In this document: positions 25,262-33,163 of the stretch, piece by piece | Layout: the number at the start of each line of letters is the position of its first letter | How positions within the stretch are numbered: the stretch's first letter is position 1 | Source of the DNA: Streptomyces sp. ADI96-02 | Lineage (GTDB): Bacteria; Actinomycetota; Actinomycetes; Streptomycetales; Streptomycetaceae | Assembly (NCBI RefSeq): GCF_003846185.1 | Contig: NZ_ML123034.1 | Location: 3,016,180-3,055,103, forward strand | Direction of reading: 5' to 3' | Length of the DNA: 38,924 bases | The notes under the pieces: generated by a model | Seen by the model: only the letters and a program-made list of their open reading frames with translations | Databases searched by the model: none | What the model was told of the DNA's origin: nothing | Made by a program: the position numbers and the translations under genes

Positions 25262-27847
25262 TTACGAGGCGCGGCCGACGATGAGCCCGTCGTCCACCCG
25301 GTCCACCCGTACGGTGTCGCCGTCGGTGATCCCGCCGGCCAGGATCTCCTTGGCGAGCCGGTCGCCGATGGCCGTCTGGATGAGCCGGCGCAGCGGCCGT
25401 GCCCCGTAGGCCGGGTCGTTGCCCTCCTCGGCGAGCCAGGCCAGCGCCTCGGGCGTGACGTCGAGGGTGAGCCTGCGGTCCGCGAGCCGCTTCGCGAGCC
25501 GGTCGATCTGGAGCTTCGCGATGTGCGCCAGCTCGTCGCCGGACAGCGCGGAGAAGACCACCAGGTCGTCGAGCCGGTTGAGGAATTCCGGCTTGAAGGA
25601 GGCCCGTACGGTCTCCAGCACCCGTTCCTTCTTCACCTCGGGCTTGATCAGCGGGTCCACCAGGAACTGGCTGCCGAGGTTGGAGGTGAGGATCAGGATG
25701 GTGTTGCGGAAGTCGACCGTGCGGCCCTGGCCGTCGGTGAGGCGGCCGTCGTCGAGGACCTGGAGCAGGACGTCGAAGACCTCGGGGTGGGCCTTCTCCA
25801 CCTCGTCCAGCAGCACCACGCTGTACGGGCGGCGGCGGACGGCCTCGGTGAGCTGGCCGCCCTCCTCGTAGCCGACGTAGCCGGGCGGCGCGCCGACGAG
25901 CCGCGCGACGCTGTGCTTCTCGCCGTACTCGCTCATGTCGATGCGGATCATGGCCCGCTCGTCGTCGAAGAGGAAGTCCGCGAGCGCCTTCGCCAGCTCC
26001 GTCTTGCCGACGCCGGTGGGGCCGAGGAAGAGGAAGGAGCCGGTGGGCCGGTCGGGGTCCGCGATCCCGGCGCGGGTGCGGCGCACCGCGTCGGAGACGG
26101 CCTGCACGGCCTCGGTCTGCCCGATGAGCCGCCTGCCCAGCTCGGACTCCATCCGCAGCAGCTTCTGCGTCTCGCCCTCCAGCAGCCGGCCGGCCGGGAT
26201 GCCGGTCCAGGAGCCGACGACGTCGGCGATGTCGTCCGGGCCGACCTCCTCCTTGACCATGGTGTCCTTGGCGGCCTCCTGCTCCGCCTCGGACGCCTCC
26301 GCCAACTCCCGTTCCAGGTTCGGGATCTCCCCGTACAGCAGCTTGGACGCGGTGTCGAAGTCGCCGTCGCGCTGGGCGCGTTCGGCCTGCCCGCGCAGCT
26401 CGTCGAGGCGTTCCTTCAGCTCGCCGACCCGGTTGAGGCCCTGCTTCTCCTTCTCCCAGCGGGCGTTGAGGCCGCGCAGCTCCTCCTCCTTGTCGGCGAG
26501 GTCGCGGCGCAGCTTCTCCAGGCGCTGCTTGGAGGCGGGGTCGGACTCGTTCTTGAGCGCCAGCTCCTCCATCCGCAACCGGTCGACGGAGCGCTGGAGT
26601 TCGTCGATCTCGACCGGCGAGGAGTCGATCTCCATGCGCAGCCGGGACGCGGCCTCGTCGACCAGGTCGATGGCCTTGTCCGGCAGGAAGCGGGAGGTGA
26701 TGTAACGGTCGGAGAGGGTGGCCGCCGCGACCAGCGAGGAGTCCGCGATCTGCACCTTGTGGTGGGCCTCGTAGCGGCCCTTGAGCCCGCGCAGGATCGC
26801 GATCGTGTCCTCGACGGACGGTTCGGCGACGAGCACCTGCTGGAAGCGGCGTTCCAGGGCGGGGTCCTTCTCGATGCGCTCGCGGTACTCGTCGAGCGTC
26901 GTGGCCCCGACCATCCGCAGCTCGCCGCGCGCCAGCATCGGCTTGAGCATGTTCCCGGCGTCCATGGCGGAGTCGCCGCCCGCGCCCGCGCCCACGACGG
27001 TGTGCAGCTCGTCGATGAACGTGATGATCTGGCCGTCGCTCTCCTTGATCTCGGAGAGGACGGTCTTCAGCCGTTCCTCGAACTCGCCGCGGTACTTGGC
27101 GCCCGCGACCATCGCGCCGAGGTCCAGCGAGACCAGCCGCTTGTTCTTCAGGCTCTCCGGCACGTCGCCCTTGACGATGCGCTGGGCGAGCCCCTCGACG
27201 ACGGCGGTCTTGCCGACGCCCGGCTCGCCGATGAGCACAGGGTTGTTCTTGGTCCGGCGCGACAGGACCTGCACGACGCGGCGGATCTCCTGATCCCGGC
27301 CGATGACCGGGTCCAGCTTGCCTTCGCGCGCGGCGGCCGTGAAGTCGGTGCCGAACTTCTCCAGGGCCTTGTACTGGCCCTCCGGGTCGGGTGTGGTCAC
27401 CCGGCGCCCTCCCCTGCTCGTCTCGAATGCCGCCAGCAGCTTCCTGGCGGTCGCCCCCTGTCCCTCCAGGATCTCACCGGCCCGGCCGCCCTTGGCCGCG
27501 ACGCCGATGAGCAGGTGCTCGGTGGAGAGGTACTCGTCCCCCAGCTCCTTGGCCCGCTGCGCGGCGTCCTGGATGACCGCGAGCAGCTCCCGGTTGGGCT
27601 GGGGCGGGGCGACGGTGGACCCGGTGACGCTGGGCAGGGAGCCCAGAAGCCGCTCGGTCTCGGCGCGCACCACGGCCTGATCGGCCTCGGCAGCCGCCAG
27701 CAGGTCGGTGATGTTCTCGTTCTCCTCGCCCTCCAGCAGGGCGAGGAGCAGGTGCCCCGGGGTGAGGTCCGGGTGTCCGTCCTGCACGGCCCTGCTGGTG
27801 GCCGCGTTGATCGCGTCCCTGCTCTTGTTGGTCAGCTCGGCGTCCAC
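25262..27847 (-). CDS. clpB: ATP-dependent disaggregase ClpB
   Basis: Hexameric AAA+ chaperone that with DnaK/DnaJ/GrpE extracts proteins from aggregates. The 861-residue product is normal in length. It has an N-domain with paired repeats (1-~145), AAA1 with Walker A GEPGVGKT (207-214) and Walker [15 protein letters not shown]. The long coiled-coil middle domain (~400-520, heptads around [18 protein letters not shown]) distinguishes ClpB from ClpC/ClpA. AAA2 has GPTGVGKT and [16 protein letters not shown]. The GTG at 27847 has GAGGAGGAG upstream. Expression should be heat-induced through HspR at the HAIR site (27907-27927). Confidence 0.98.
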   Translation of the reverse strand: MDAELTNKSRDAINAATSRAVQDGHPDLTPGHLLLALLEGEENENITDLLAAAEADQAVVRAETERLLGSLPSVTGSTVAPPQPNRELLAVIQDAAQRAKELGDEYLSTEHLLIGVAAKGGRAGEILEGQGATARKLLAAFETSRGGRRVTTPDPEGQYKALEKFGTDFTAAAREGKLDPVIGRDQEIRRVVQVLSRRTKNNPVLIGEPGVGKTAVVEGLAQRIVKGDVPESLKNKRLVSLDLGAMVAGAKYRGEFEERLKTVLSEIKESDGQIITFIDELHTVVGAGAGGDSAMDAGNMLKPMLARGELRMVGATTLDEYRERIEKDPALERRFQQVLVAEPSVEDTIAILRGLKGRYEAHHKVQIADSSLVAAATLSDRYITSRFLPDKAIDLVDEAASRLRMEIDSSPVEIDELQRSVDRLRMEELALKNESDPASKQRLEKLRRDLADKEEELRGLNARWEKEKQGLNRVGELKERLDELRGQAERAQRDGDFDTASKLLYGEIPNLERELAEASEAEQEAAKDTMVKEEVGPDDIADVVGSWTGIPAGRLLEGETQKLLRMESELGRRLIGQTEAVQAVSDAVRRTRAGIADPDRPTGSFLFLGPTGVGKTELAKALADFLFDDERAMIRIDMSEYGEKHSVARLVGAPPGYVGYEEGGQLTEAVRRRPYSVVLLDEVEKAHPEVFDVLLQVLDDGRLTDGQGRTVDFRNTILILTSNLGSQFLVDPLIKPEVKKERVLETVRASFKPEFLNRLDDLVVFSALSGDELAHIAKLQIDRLAKRLADRRLTLDVTPEALAWLAEEGNDPAYGARPLRRLIQTAIGDRLAKEILAGGITDGDTVRVDRVDDGLIVGRAS

Positions 27848-27906
27848 GTGTGCCTACTCCTCCTCGCAGCCGGTGTTTCATCCTTGACGGAAACAACGTG
27901 CACAAA

Positions 27907-27927
27907 GTTGAGTCTATTCCACTCAAG
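27907..27927 (-). promoter_or_regulatory. HAIR element (HspR operator) upstream of clpB
   Basis: GTTGAGT-N7-ACTCAAG matches the HAIR consensus CTTGAGT-N7-ACTCAAG in 13 of 14 arm positions and lies 60-80 nt before the clpB start. HspR is known to repress clpB and the dnaK operon in Streptomyces. Confidence 0.92.
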
Positions 27928-28066
27928 GCGGTTCGCTCGCACCGGCCGGCGTCCTGTTCGGCGCGTGGGTCCGGCCGCAGCTCCGAGTGAACCGGTCCCC
28001 CGGCCCGCCCGCCACCGCTCGGCGTGCGCCCGCCGGGGATCGCGGGACAGCCCTTACCCTTCAGCC

Positions 28067-28468
28067 ATGGCAGACGTACGCGATCCCGGCCCCGCATACC
28101 TCGCCTTCTGGCGCGAGCGCCACCTGTGCACCCTGACCACGCTCCGCCCGGACGGCACGCCGCACGTGGTGCCGGTGGGGGTGACGTACGACCCGGAGAC
28201 CCGGATCGCGCGGGTGATCAGCGGCGGGGGCACGCGCAAGGTCGCCAACGTCCTGGCGGCCGGCGAGGGCGGGGCGCGGGTCGCCGTGTGCCAGATGGAC
28301 CGGGCGCGCTGGGCGACGCTGGAGGGGCGCGCGGTGATCCGCCGGGAGGCGGAGGCGGTCGCCGACGCGGTCGCCCGGTACACCGAGCGCTACGAGCGCG
28401 TCCCGCGCCGCAACCCGGCCCGGGTGGTCATCGAGATCGCCGTCGACCGGGCGCTCGGCAGGGCCTGA
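28067..28468 (+). CDS. Small flavin/F420 split-barrel (PPOx-like) oxidoreductase
   Basis: A 133-residue protein of the pyridoxamine-5'-phosphate-oxidase-like split barrel family. It has AYLAFWRERHLCTLTTLRPDGTPHVVPVGV, RKVANVLAAG, VAVCQMDRARWATLEGRAVI and a C-terminal helix with YERVPRRNPARVVIEIAVDRALG. The family binds FMN or F420 and reduces or oxidises small molecules; the substrate here is unknown. There is no ribosome site, and TACCCT lies 7 nt before the ATG, so a leaderless transcript is possible. It diverges from clpB. Confidence 0.87.
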   Translation: MADVRDPGPAYLAFWRERHLCTLTTLRPDGTPHVVPVGVTYDPETRIARVISGGGTRKVANVLAAGEGGARVAVCQMDRARWATLEGRAVIRREAEAVADAVARYTERYERVPRRNPARVVIEIAVDRALGRA

Positions 28469-28488
28469 GGCGGACCGGCCGGGCGGGC

Positions 28489-28621
28489 GGGCGACAGGGG
28501 CGGCCGAGCGGGGGCGCCCGAGCGGCCGGGCGACAGGGGCGGCGCGGCGGGCCGGGACCGGCTTCGCGGCGGGACGTGCCGTAGCGGACCGCGGCCGGAC
28601 GCACCGGCTTCGCGGCGGGAC
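28489..28621. repeat. Two pairs of short direct repeats in an intergenic region
   Basis: GGGCGACAGGGGCGGC occurs at 28489-28504 and 28528-28543. ACCGGCTTCGCGGCGGGAC occurs at 28557-28575 and 28603-28621. These lie in the untranslated tail between the split-barrel gene and the terminator at 28632-28658. They look like local duplication; no function is evident. Confidence 0.6.
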
Positions 28622-28631
28622 AGCACAACGA

Positions 28632-28658
28632 CGCCACCGTGTTCAGGTCACGGTGGCG
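28632..28658. terminator. Hairpin between the split-barrel gene and the Rieske-like gene
   Basis: CGCCACCGTG (28632-28641), 7-nt loop, CACGGTGGCG (28649-28658), a perfect 10-bp stem between converging genes. Confidence 0.8.
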
Positions 28659-28708
28659 CCGCTGTGTGGGGGAAGCGCCGGAGCGATAGGTGACGACGGG
28701 GGAATCGC

Positions 28709-29029
28709 TCAGGCACTGCGGGGGGTGGCGGAGAGTGGTTCTGATTCGAGCAGCTCGTGGTCCCGCTGATCGAGGTTGACGAAGATCATGCCGTACCTGA
28801 CGGCGCAGCGGACCGGCTGCGGCGCGCCACGGGGGCGACGGAGGCAGCGATAGGCGCGGACGTCCTCGTCCTCTTCCATCACCACGACGATCGGCTCCCC
28901 GAACAGGGTGACCATCAACGAGTCGCCACGACGGGGGAGGGCCGTGAGCAGATCGATGAAATGCCACCCTGAGCGATAGGCGGACGCCATCTCGCGCCGG
29001 AAGGTGCGGTCGTCCGGCGGCGTGGTCAT
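28709..29029 (-). CDS. Small protein resembling a Rieske domain without its Fe-S ligands
   Basis: A 106-residue protein. The stretch WHFIDLLTALPRRGDSLMVT, then LFGEPIVVVMEEDEDVRAY, follows the opening of Rieske ring-hydroxylating oxygenase domains (W-H, LP-x-GD, GEP-hydrophobic, DEDG-x-VRA). YGMIFVNLD then resembles the segment that follows the cluster-binding region. Where C-x-H-R-G is expected there is RRPRGA, and where C-x-x-H is expected there is CAVR, so a [2Fe-2S] cluster cannot be bound in the usual way. The ATG at 29029 overlaps the stop of the DITW peptide gene by 4 nt (ATGA), so translation is coupled. The assignment is by eye and uncertain; a regulatory or binding role is speculation. 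Confidence 0.75.
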   Translation of the reverse strand: MTTPPDDRTFRREMASAYRSGWHFIDLLTALPRRGDSLMVTLFGEPIVVVMEEDEDVRAYRCLRRPRGAPQPVRCAVRYGMIFVNLDQRDHELLESEPLSATPRSA

Positions 29030-29271
29030 GCGACCGTGGCGGCCGAAGTTACGCCCCAGGTGATATCACCGGGCAGGCCCTCCGACGAGACCGACCCGGA
29101 CGCCGGGGCGTTCCAGGTGATGTCTCCCGAGGCCGGGGCACTCCAGGTAATGTCTCCGGGCGTCGAGGCGCTCCAGGTGATGTCCTCGGTCCCCTGGCCG
29201 ACCAGGGCTCCGAAGGCCAGAGCCCCCACGAACGCAGTGGCAAGCACCGAGCGAAGCATTCGCTTATACAT
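29026..29271 (-). CDS. Exported small peptide with four DITW motifs
   Basis: An 81-residue protein. MYKRMLRSVLATAFVGALAF is a signal-peptide-like N-terminus (basic n-region, hydrophobic core to ~23). The rest is low-complexity Gly/Ser/Ala/Pro/Thr with DITW at residues 30-33, 40-43, 50-53 and 69-72, that is spacings of 10, 10 and 19. There is no Cys or Lys in the predicted mature part. The start at 29271 is chosen because the signal peptide begins there and GAGGA lies 10 nt upstream; in-frame ATGs at 29301 and 29259 are alternatives. It is coupled to the Rieske-like gene and divergent from the first LuxR-type regulator. The function is unknown; a multi-copy signal or RiPP-like precursor is one hypothesis. 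Confidence 0.8.
   Translation of the reverse strand: MYKRMLRSVLATAFVGALAFGALVGQGTEDITWSASTPGDITWSAPASGDITWNAPASGSVSSEGLPGDITWGVTSAATVA
29056..29184 (-). repeat. Imperfect ~30-nt coding repeats of the DITW peptide
   Basis: Four copies of a unit beginning GA(C/T)ATCAC(C/T)TGG-like codons with third-position changes. Three are in phase at 30 nt and the fourth is offset by 57 nt. Silent differences between units suggest that the peptide, not the DNA, is being conserved. Confidence 0.65.
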
Positions 29272-29360
29272 TTCGGCTTCGTCCTCACTTGATGGATTCA
29301 TCTCCCCCGCACCAAGACGATGTCTCACCTGGACACGCGAACACCACCGGGTCGATGCAT

Positions 29361-29386
29361 CATGTTCCTGCAGGTTCAGGAACATG
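29361..29386. promoter_or_regulatory. Perfect 10-bp inverted repeat upstream of the first LuxR-type regulator
   Basis: CATGTTCCTG (29361-29370), 6-nt spacer, CAGGAACATG (29377-29386), ending 12 nt before the regulator ATG at 29399 and 90 nt from the peptide start. Part of it recurs before the second regulator (CTGCAGGAACAGGGGGG near 30532-30548). It is a candidate operator for the divergent unit, possibly bound by the regulators themselves. Confidence 0.7.
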
Positions 29387-29398
29387 GGGGGTGGAGAT

Positions 29399-30379
29399 AT
29401 GGCCACAAGCAAGTCAAAAGCGGCACATCCTCACGGCATCACCGAACTGTGTGATGCGGGTCAGCGTCTCTACGCCAGCGCGCTGCGATCCGGCCGGATC
29501 CCGCGTGCCGATGTGGAGCCCGCTCCGTGCCTGATGGACTTCGCGCTGCTCCACCCGGACCCCGACGACGCGAACTGGCTGCGGCCCGTTCCGCCTTCGG
29601 CGGCCCTCGCGCAGCGGCTGCACCCCATAGAGCGGGAGATCCAGGAGCGAAGACGACACTCGCTTGAGCTGGCCGAATCCTTCGAGCCGTTCATGGACAT
29701 CAGCGCCCAGGACCCGCCCACCACCCATGCCATCACCGTGCTGGAGGGCAGCACGCGCATCAACGCCGCCATCGACGTGGCCACGGCCGAATGCCGCACC
29801 GAAGTGCTCACCGTGCAGCCCGGCGGCGGCCGGAGCGAGGACATCCTCAGCAAGGGCCTGGAGCGGGGCAAGTCCGTGGTGGACCGCGGGGTGAGCATCC
29901 GCACTCTGTACCAGCACACGGTCCGCCACCACCAGGGGACGTTCGCGTACGCCGAGCGCCTGGCCGAGGGTGTCGAGATCCGCACTCTTGAAGAACTGGT
30001 CGAGCGCATGCTCATCTTCGACCGCGCCGTGGCCTTCATCCCCGCCCAGGACGACCGGACCGTCGCCCTGGAGCTGCGGCACCCCGGACTCGTCTCCTAC
30101 CTCACCCGGGTCTTCGAGCAGCTCTGGCAACGCGCCACCCCCCTCCTCGAAGAAATCCGGTACGACCCCACGCCGGCGGGCATCAGCGGCGTCCAGCGGT
30201 CCATCGCCCAGCTCCTGGTCGAAGGCCACGTGGACGACTCGATAGCCCGCCGGCTCGGCATGAACGTCCGGACCTGCCGCGCCCACATCGCCAAGCTGAA
30301 CGCCACGCTCGGCAGCAACAGCAGGGCCCAGCTCGGCTACCTGATCGCGCGGTCGGGAATCCTCGAATCGGATTCCTGA
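29399..30379 (+). CDS. LuxR-type regulator, first of two tandem paralogs
   Basis: A 326-residue DNA-binding protein. The N-terminal segment (~40-95) contains APCLMDFALLHPDPDD and NWLRPVPPSAALAQRL, seen in Streptomyces regulators with a degenerate winged-helix or effector region. The middle (~110-245) resembles a PLD/TrmB-C-like sensor: ITVLEGSTRINAAIDVA, VRGVSIRTLYQHTVR, RMLIFDRAVAFIPA. The C-terminus (~265-325) is a LuxR HTH: SIAQLLVEGHVDDSIARRLG with recognition helix VRTCRAHIAKL. There is no receiver domain, so control is probably by a ligand or peptide. The ATG at 29399 has a GGGGGG run 6-12 nt upstream. It is divergent from the DITW peptide gene. Confidence 0.88.
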   Translation: MATSKSKAAHPHGITELCDAGQRLYASALRSGRIPRADVEPAPCLMDFALLHPDPDDANWLRPVPPSAALAQRLHPIEREIQERRRHSLELAESFEPFMDISAQDPPTTHAITVLEGSTRINAAIDVATAECRTEVLTVQPGGGRSEDILSKGLERGKSVVDRGVSIRTLYQHTVRHHQGTFAYAERLAEGVEIRTLEELVERMLIFDRAVAFIPAQDDRTVALELRHPGLVSYLTRVFEQLWQRATPLLEEIRYDPTPAGISGVQRSIAQLLVEGHVDDSIARRLGMNVRTCRAHIAKLNATLGSNSRAQLGYLIARSGILESDS

Positions 30380-30389
30380 CCGCGCGGCC

Positions 30390-30404
30390 GGCCCTTCGCG
30401 GGCC
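30390..30404 (+). terminator. Small hairpin after the first regulator
   Basis: GGCCC-TTCGC-GGGCC, 10 nt past the stop codon, extendable by flanking GCC/GGC. A modest stem that may only attenuate read-through into the second regulator. Confidence 0.4.
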
Positions 30405-30555
30405 TTCGGCACGAGCGCGCGACGGGAGAGGACACCGCCACGCCCGAGTGACGCCGGGAGAGTTCCCGGCTCCCCCCGACAGGCCAAGACTCTCCCCACA
30501 ACTAGGCTGGCAACACCGTCCACTTGTTGCACTGCAGGAACAGGGGGGCTCCCAA

Positions 30556-31545
30556 ATGGGCACAGACGACGGCAGACCGGTCCACCACCCGCACGACGGC
30601 GTCCCGTTGTGCGCACCGGCTCTCCACCTGTACGAGGAAGCCCTCCGCAAAGGGCGCGTCCGGCGGGACCGGCTCGACGCCACGCCCTGCGTCGCCGAAC
30701 TCTCGCTGCTCCACCCGGACCTCTGGGACGACGCCTGGATGCGGCCCGTGCCGCCGTCCGCCGCGCTGGCCCGCCTGCTCCAGCCCGTCTCCCGTGAGAT
30801 CGACGAACGCCTGCGCCTGGCCGCGTCGCTGAGCCGGTCGCTGATCCCGCTGGCCTCCGTCGCCCACGACGACCCCAACCAGGCCATCACCGTACTGACC
30901 GGCGTCACCGCGATCCAGGCGGCCATCAAGGAGGCGACCGCCACCGCGACCGACGAGGTCCTGACGGCGCAGCCCGGCAGCAACCGGCCCCCCGAAGCGC
31001 TGCGGGCGGCCCTGGCCAACGCCAGGACCGCCATCGGGCGCGGAGCCCGGATGCGGCACATCTACCAGCACCCGGCCCGCTACAGCAGCTCCGTGCGGGA
31101 CTACCTCTCCCAGGTGCCCGCCACGCACCTCCAGGTGCGCACGACCGAGCTGACCGTCGAACGGCTCATCATCGTCGACCGGTCGGCGGCCTTCATCCCC
31201 GCCTCCCCCGACCGGGGCAGCGCCCTGCAGATCCGCAACCCGGCGCTGGTCGCCTACCTCACGCAGGTCTACGAAGTGCTCTGGGCGCAGGCCGTGCCGC
31301 TGGACGAGCACCACCGCACCGGTGTGCCGGACGCCCGGGTGACCGCCGTCCAGCACAGCATCGCCCGGCTCCTCGCCGAGGGCCACGTCGACGACGTCGT
31401 CGCCCGCAAGATGGGCATCAGCGTCCGCACCTGCCGCGCCCACATCGCCAAACTGATGCGGACCCTCGGCGCCACCAGCCGCACCCACCTCGGCGCGCTG
31501 CTCGTCCGGTCCGGCATCGCCGGGCCGGACCACGGGGACGCCTGA
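30556..31545 (+). CDS. LuxR-type regulator, second of two tandem paralogs
   Basis: A 329-residue paralog of the preceding regulator with the same three-part layout: TPCVAELSLLHPD and AWMRPVPPSAALARLL, a middle domain with ITVLTGVTAIQAAI, IYQHPARY and LIIVDRSAAFIPASPDRG, then a C-terminal LuxR HTH (SIARLLAEGHVDDVVARKMG, VRTCRAHIAKL). In the last ~39 residues about two thirds are identical to the first copy; the middle is more diverged. The ATG at 30556 has AGGGGGG 7 nt upstream. The leader shares GGAACA-x-GGGGG with the first copy, so the duplication included the promoter-proximal DNA. It faces the ABC transporter genes. Confidence 0.88.
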   Translation: MGTDDGRPVHHPHDGVPLCAPALHLYEEALRKGRVRRDRLDATPCVAELSLLHPDLWDDAWMRPVPPSAALARLLQPVSREIDERLRLAASLSRSLIPLASVAHDDPNQAITVLTGVTAIQAAIKEATATATDEVLTAQPGSNRPPEALRAALANARTAIGRGARMRHIYQHPARYSSSVRDYLSQVPATHLQVRTTELTVERLIIVDRSAAFIPASPDRGSALQIRNPALVAYLTQVYEVLWAQAVPLDEHHRTGVPDARVTAVQHSIARLLAEGHVDDVVARKMGISVRTCRAHIAKLMRTLGATSRTHLGALLVRSGIAGPDHGDA

Positions 31546-31565
31546 CGCCGGGACGCCTGACGCCG
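31535..31565. repeat. 15-bp tandem duplication spanning a stop codon
   Basis: GGGACGCCTGACGCCG at 31535-31550 and again at 31550-31565. The first copy contains the stop of the second regulator. A small recent slippage event. Confidence 0.6.
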
Positions 31566-31567
31566 GA

Positions 31568-31583
31568 GCCCTGCCCGCAGGGC
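31568..31583. terminator. Hairpin between the second regulator and the ABC permease
   Basis: GCCCTGC-CC-GCAGGGC, a short inverted repeat between converging genes. The effective stem is 6 bp with a 4-nt loop. Confidence 0.55.
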
Positions 31584-31608
31584 GGGGCGGCCAGCCGAGG
31601 CGCGGGAC

Positions 31609-32355
31609 TCAGATGTCCCGCCGGCCGAAGAGGCGTACGCCCGCCAGGGCCACGGCCGCCGCCCACGCCACGAGCAGCAGCAGGCCGTACGGCGCGGCCA
31701 CGGCGTGCGGGAAGCCCGTGCTGTCGCCGAGCACGGCGAACTGCGCGCCCTCCGGCAGGAACCGGCCCACCTCGGGGAGCTGCCCGAGGACCAGGATCTG
31801 GCCGAGCGTGCCCCAGACCACCAGGCCCAGGACCGCTCCGAGCCGGTTGCGGACGACGAAGCCGATCGCCGCGCCCCACGGCGCGGCCAGCGCGCAGACG
31901 GCCAGGACGGCGGCGGCGGTCGCCCAGGTGGACCCGCCGAGGGCGAGCGCGGCGTCCTCGGCCGCCAGCGCCGCGTATCCGACGGCGAGGGAGCAGACCA
32001 CCGCGGCGAGGCCGAAGACCAGGCCGGCCAGCGTCGCGGTCAGCAGCTTGGCGGCGACGACGGCCGAGCGCCCCGGCGCGTACAGGACCGTGCGGCCGAT
32101 CGAACCGGAGCTGAACTCGCCGGTCACGTGCAGCGCGCCGAACAGGGTCGCGAACAGCGCGGCGGAGCCCCCGAGCCGGACGATCCGCTCGGTGAGCGCG
32201 GCACCGGCGGCCGACGGATCGGACTCGGCGTAGACCACGCCGAGCTGGCCCAGCGCGCAGAAGGCCAGGGCCACCAGGAGCAGCACCGGCAGCGCGGCGC
32301 CCGTGCGCGCCTTGAGGAGTTCGGCGGAGAACTGGTTGCGCAGGACCTCAGGCAC
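31609..32355 (-). CDS. ABC-2 type transporter permease
   Basis: A 248-residue integral membrane protein with about six helices (for example LPVLLLVALAFCALGQLGVVY, LLTATLAGLVFGLAAVVCSLAVGY and the C-terminal YGLLLLVAWAAAVALAGV), ending in the basic RLFGRRDI. HVTGEFSSGSIGRTVLYAPGR is the typical ABC-2 cytosolic loop. The GTG start at 32355 overlaps the ATPase stop by 8 nt. It pairs with that ATPase as an exporter. It is the last gene of the minus-strand operon and probably gives self-protection against, or secretion of, the product. Confidence 0.92.
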   Translation of the reverse strand: MPEVLRNQFSAELLKARTGAALPVLLLVALAFCALGQLGVVYAESDPSAAGAALTERIVRLGGSAALFATLFGALHVTGEFSSGSIGRTVLYAPGRSAVVAAKLLTATLAGLVFGLAAVVCSLAVGYAALAAEDAALALGGSTWATAAAVLAVCALAAPWGAAIGFVVRNRLGAVLGLVVWGTLGQILVLGQLPEVGRFLPEGAQFAVLGDSTGFPHAVAAPYGLLLLVAWAAAVALAGVRLFGRRDI

Positions 32356-33121
32356 GGGTGACCTCCGAACGCGGCGCGGCGTCGTCCGCGCCCTCGACGA
32401 GTGCGAAGTAGGCGTCCTCCAGGCGGCCTCCACCGCGCCGCACCAACTCCTGGAGCGAACCGGTGAAGAGCACCGAGCGGCGCAGGACGACCACGTCGTC
32501 GACGCTCTGCTCGACCTCGGAGAGCATGTGGCTGGCGATCAGAACGGTCCGGCCCTCGGCGGCCGAACGCTCCACCAGCCGGCGCATCCAGCGGATTCCG
32601 TCCGGATCGAGGCCGTTCAACGGCTCGTCCAGGATGAGCAGTTCGGGATCGGGCAGCAGGGCGACGGCGAGCGCGAGACGCTGCCGCATGCCGGTGGAGC
32701 ACGCCTTCACGCGCTTGCGCTCCGCACCCTCCAGACCGACCTGCGCGATCACGTCGGCGATGCGCGAACCGGGCAGCCCCAGCGAGCGCGCCGAGATCTC
32801 CAGCTGACGCCGGACCGTCACCCTCGGCGGGAACCCGATCGCGTCCATCACCACGCCGACCCGCTGCGCCCGCTCCGGCGCGGACAGCGGCTCCCCGCCC
32901 AGCACGTCCGCGCTGCCGGAGTCGGGTCGGGCCAGCCCGAGCAGGATGCGCAGCAGGGTGCTCTTGCCCGCGCCGTTGGGGCCGAGCAGTCCGGTGACCT
33001 TGCCCGGCCGCAGGGCGAAGCTCACGTCGTCGAGCGCCCGGTGGTCGCCGAAGCTCTTGGTGACCCGGGAGAAGACGACGCTGCCCCCTCCCCGGGGCGG
33101 GTGATCCGGTCGCATGTGCAT
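32348..33121 (-). CDS. ABC transporter ATPase
   Basis: A 257-residue nucleotide-binding subunit. Walker A GPNGAGKST (~47-55), signature CSTGMRQRLALA in place of LSGGQ (usual in drug/bacteriocin-type ABC-2 ATPases), Walker B LLILDEPLNGLDPDG and switch His in LIASHMLSEVE. ATG codons at 33121 and 33115 are both possible; AGGACGG is closest to 33121. It starts 42 nt after the LLM reductase stop and continues the operon. Confidence 0.95.
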   Translation of the reverse strand: MHMRPDHPPRGGGSVVFSRVTKSFGDHRALDDVSFALRPGKVTGLLGPNGAGKSTLLRILLGLARPDSGSADVLGGEPLSAPERAQRVGVVMDAIGFPPRVTVRRQLEISARSLGLPGSRIADVIAQVGLEGAERKRVKACSTGMRQRLALAVALLPDPELLILDEPLNGLDPDGIRWMRRLVERSAAEGRTVLIASHMLSEVEQSVDDVVVLRRSVLFTGSLQELVRRGGGRLEDAYFALVEGADDAAPRSEVTRA

Positions 33122-33163
33122 CCGTCCTGTTCTTCCGTTCGGTCGTGGAACGCCGCGTGCGCC

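Noticed and set aside
25118..28468. Very long plus-strand ORF (1116 aa) across clpB
   Set aside because: It is the mirror frame of clpB created by GC bias; the composition is unlike protein and clpB itself is unambiguous. Only the last 133 residues are a real gene.
28489..28621. Short direct repeats considered as a CRISPR array
   Set aside because: Two different repeat pairs, only two copies each, with unequal short spacers and no cas genes.
29026..29271. DITW peptide as the lanthipeptide precursor of the cluster
   Set aside because: The mature part has no cysteine and carries a Sec-type signal peptide, so it cannot form lanthionine rings.
31609..33121. ABC transporter as an unrelated drug-resistance pair
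   Set aside because: It follows the LLM gene by only 42 nt on the same strand with no terminator between, so membership of the RiPP operon is the simpler reading.
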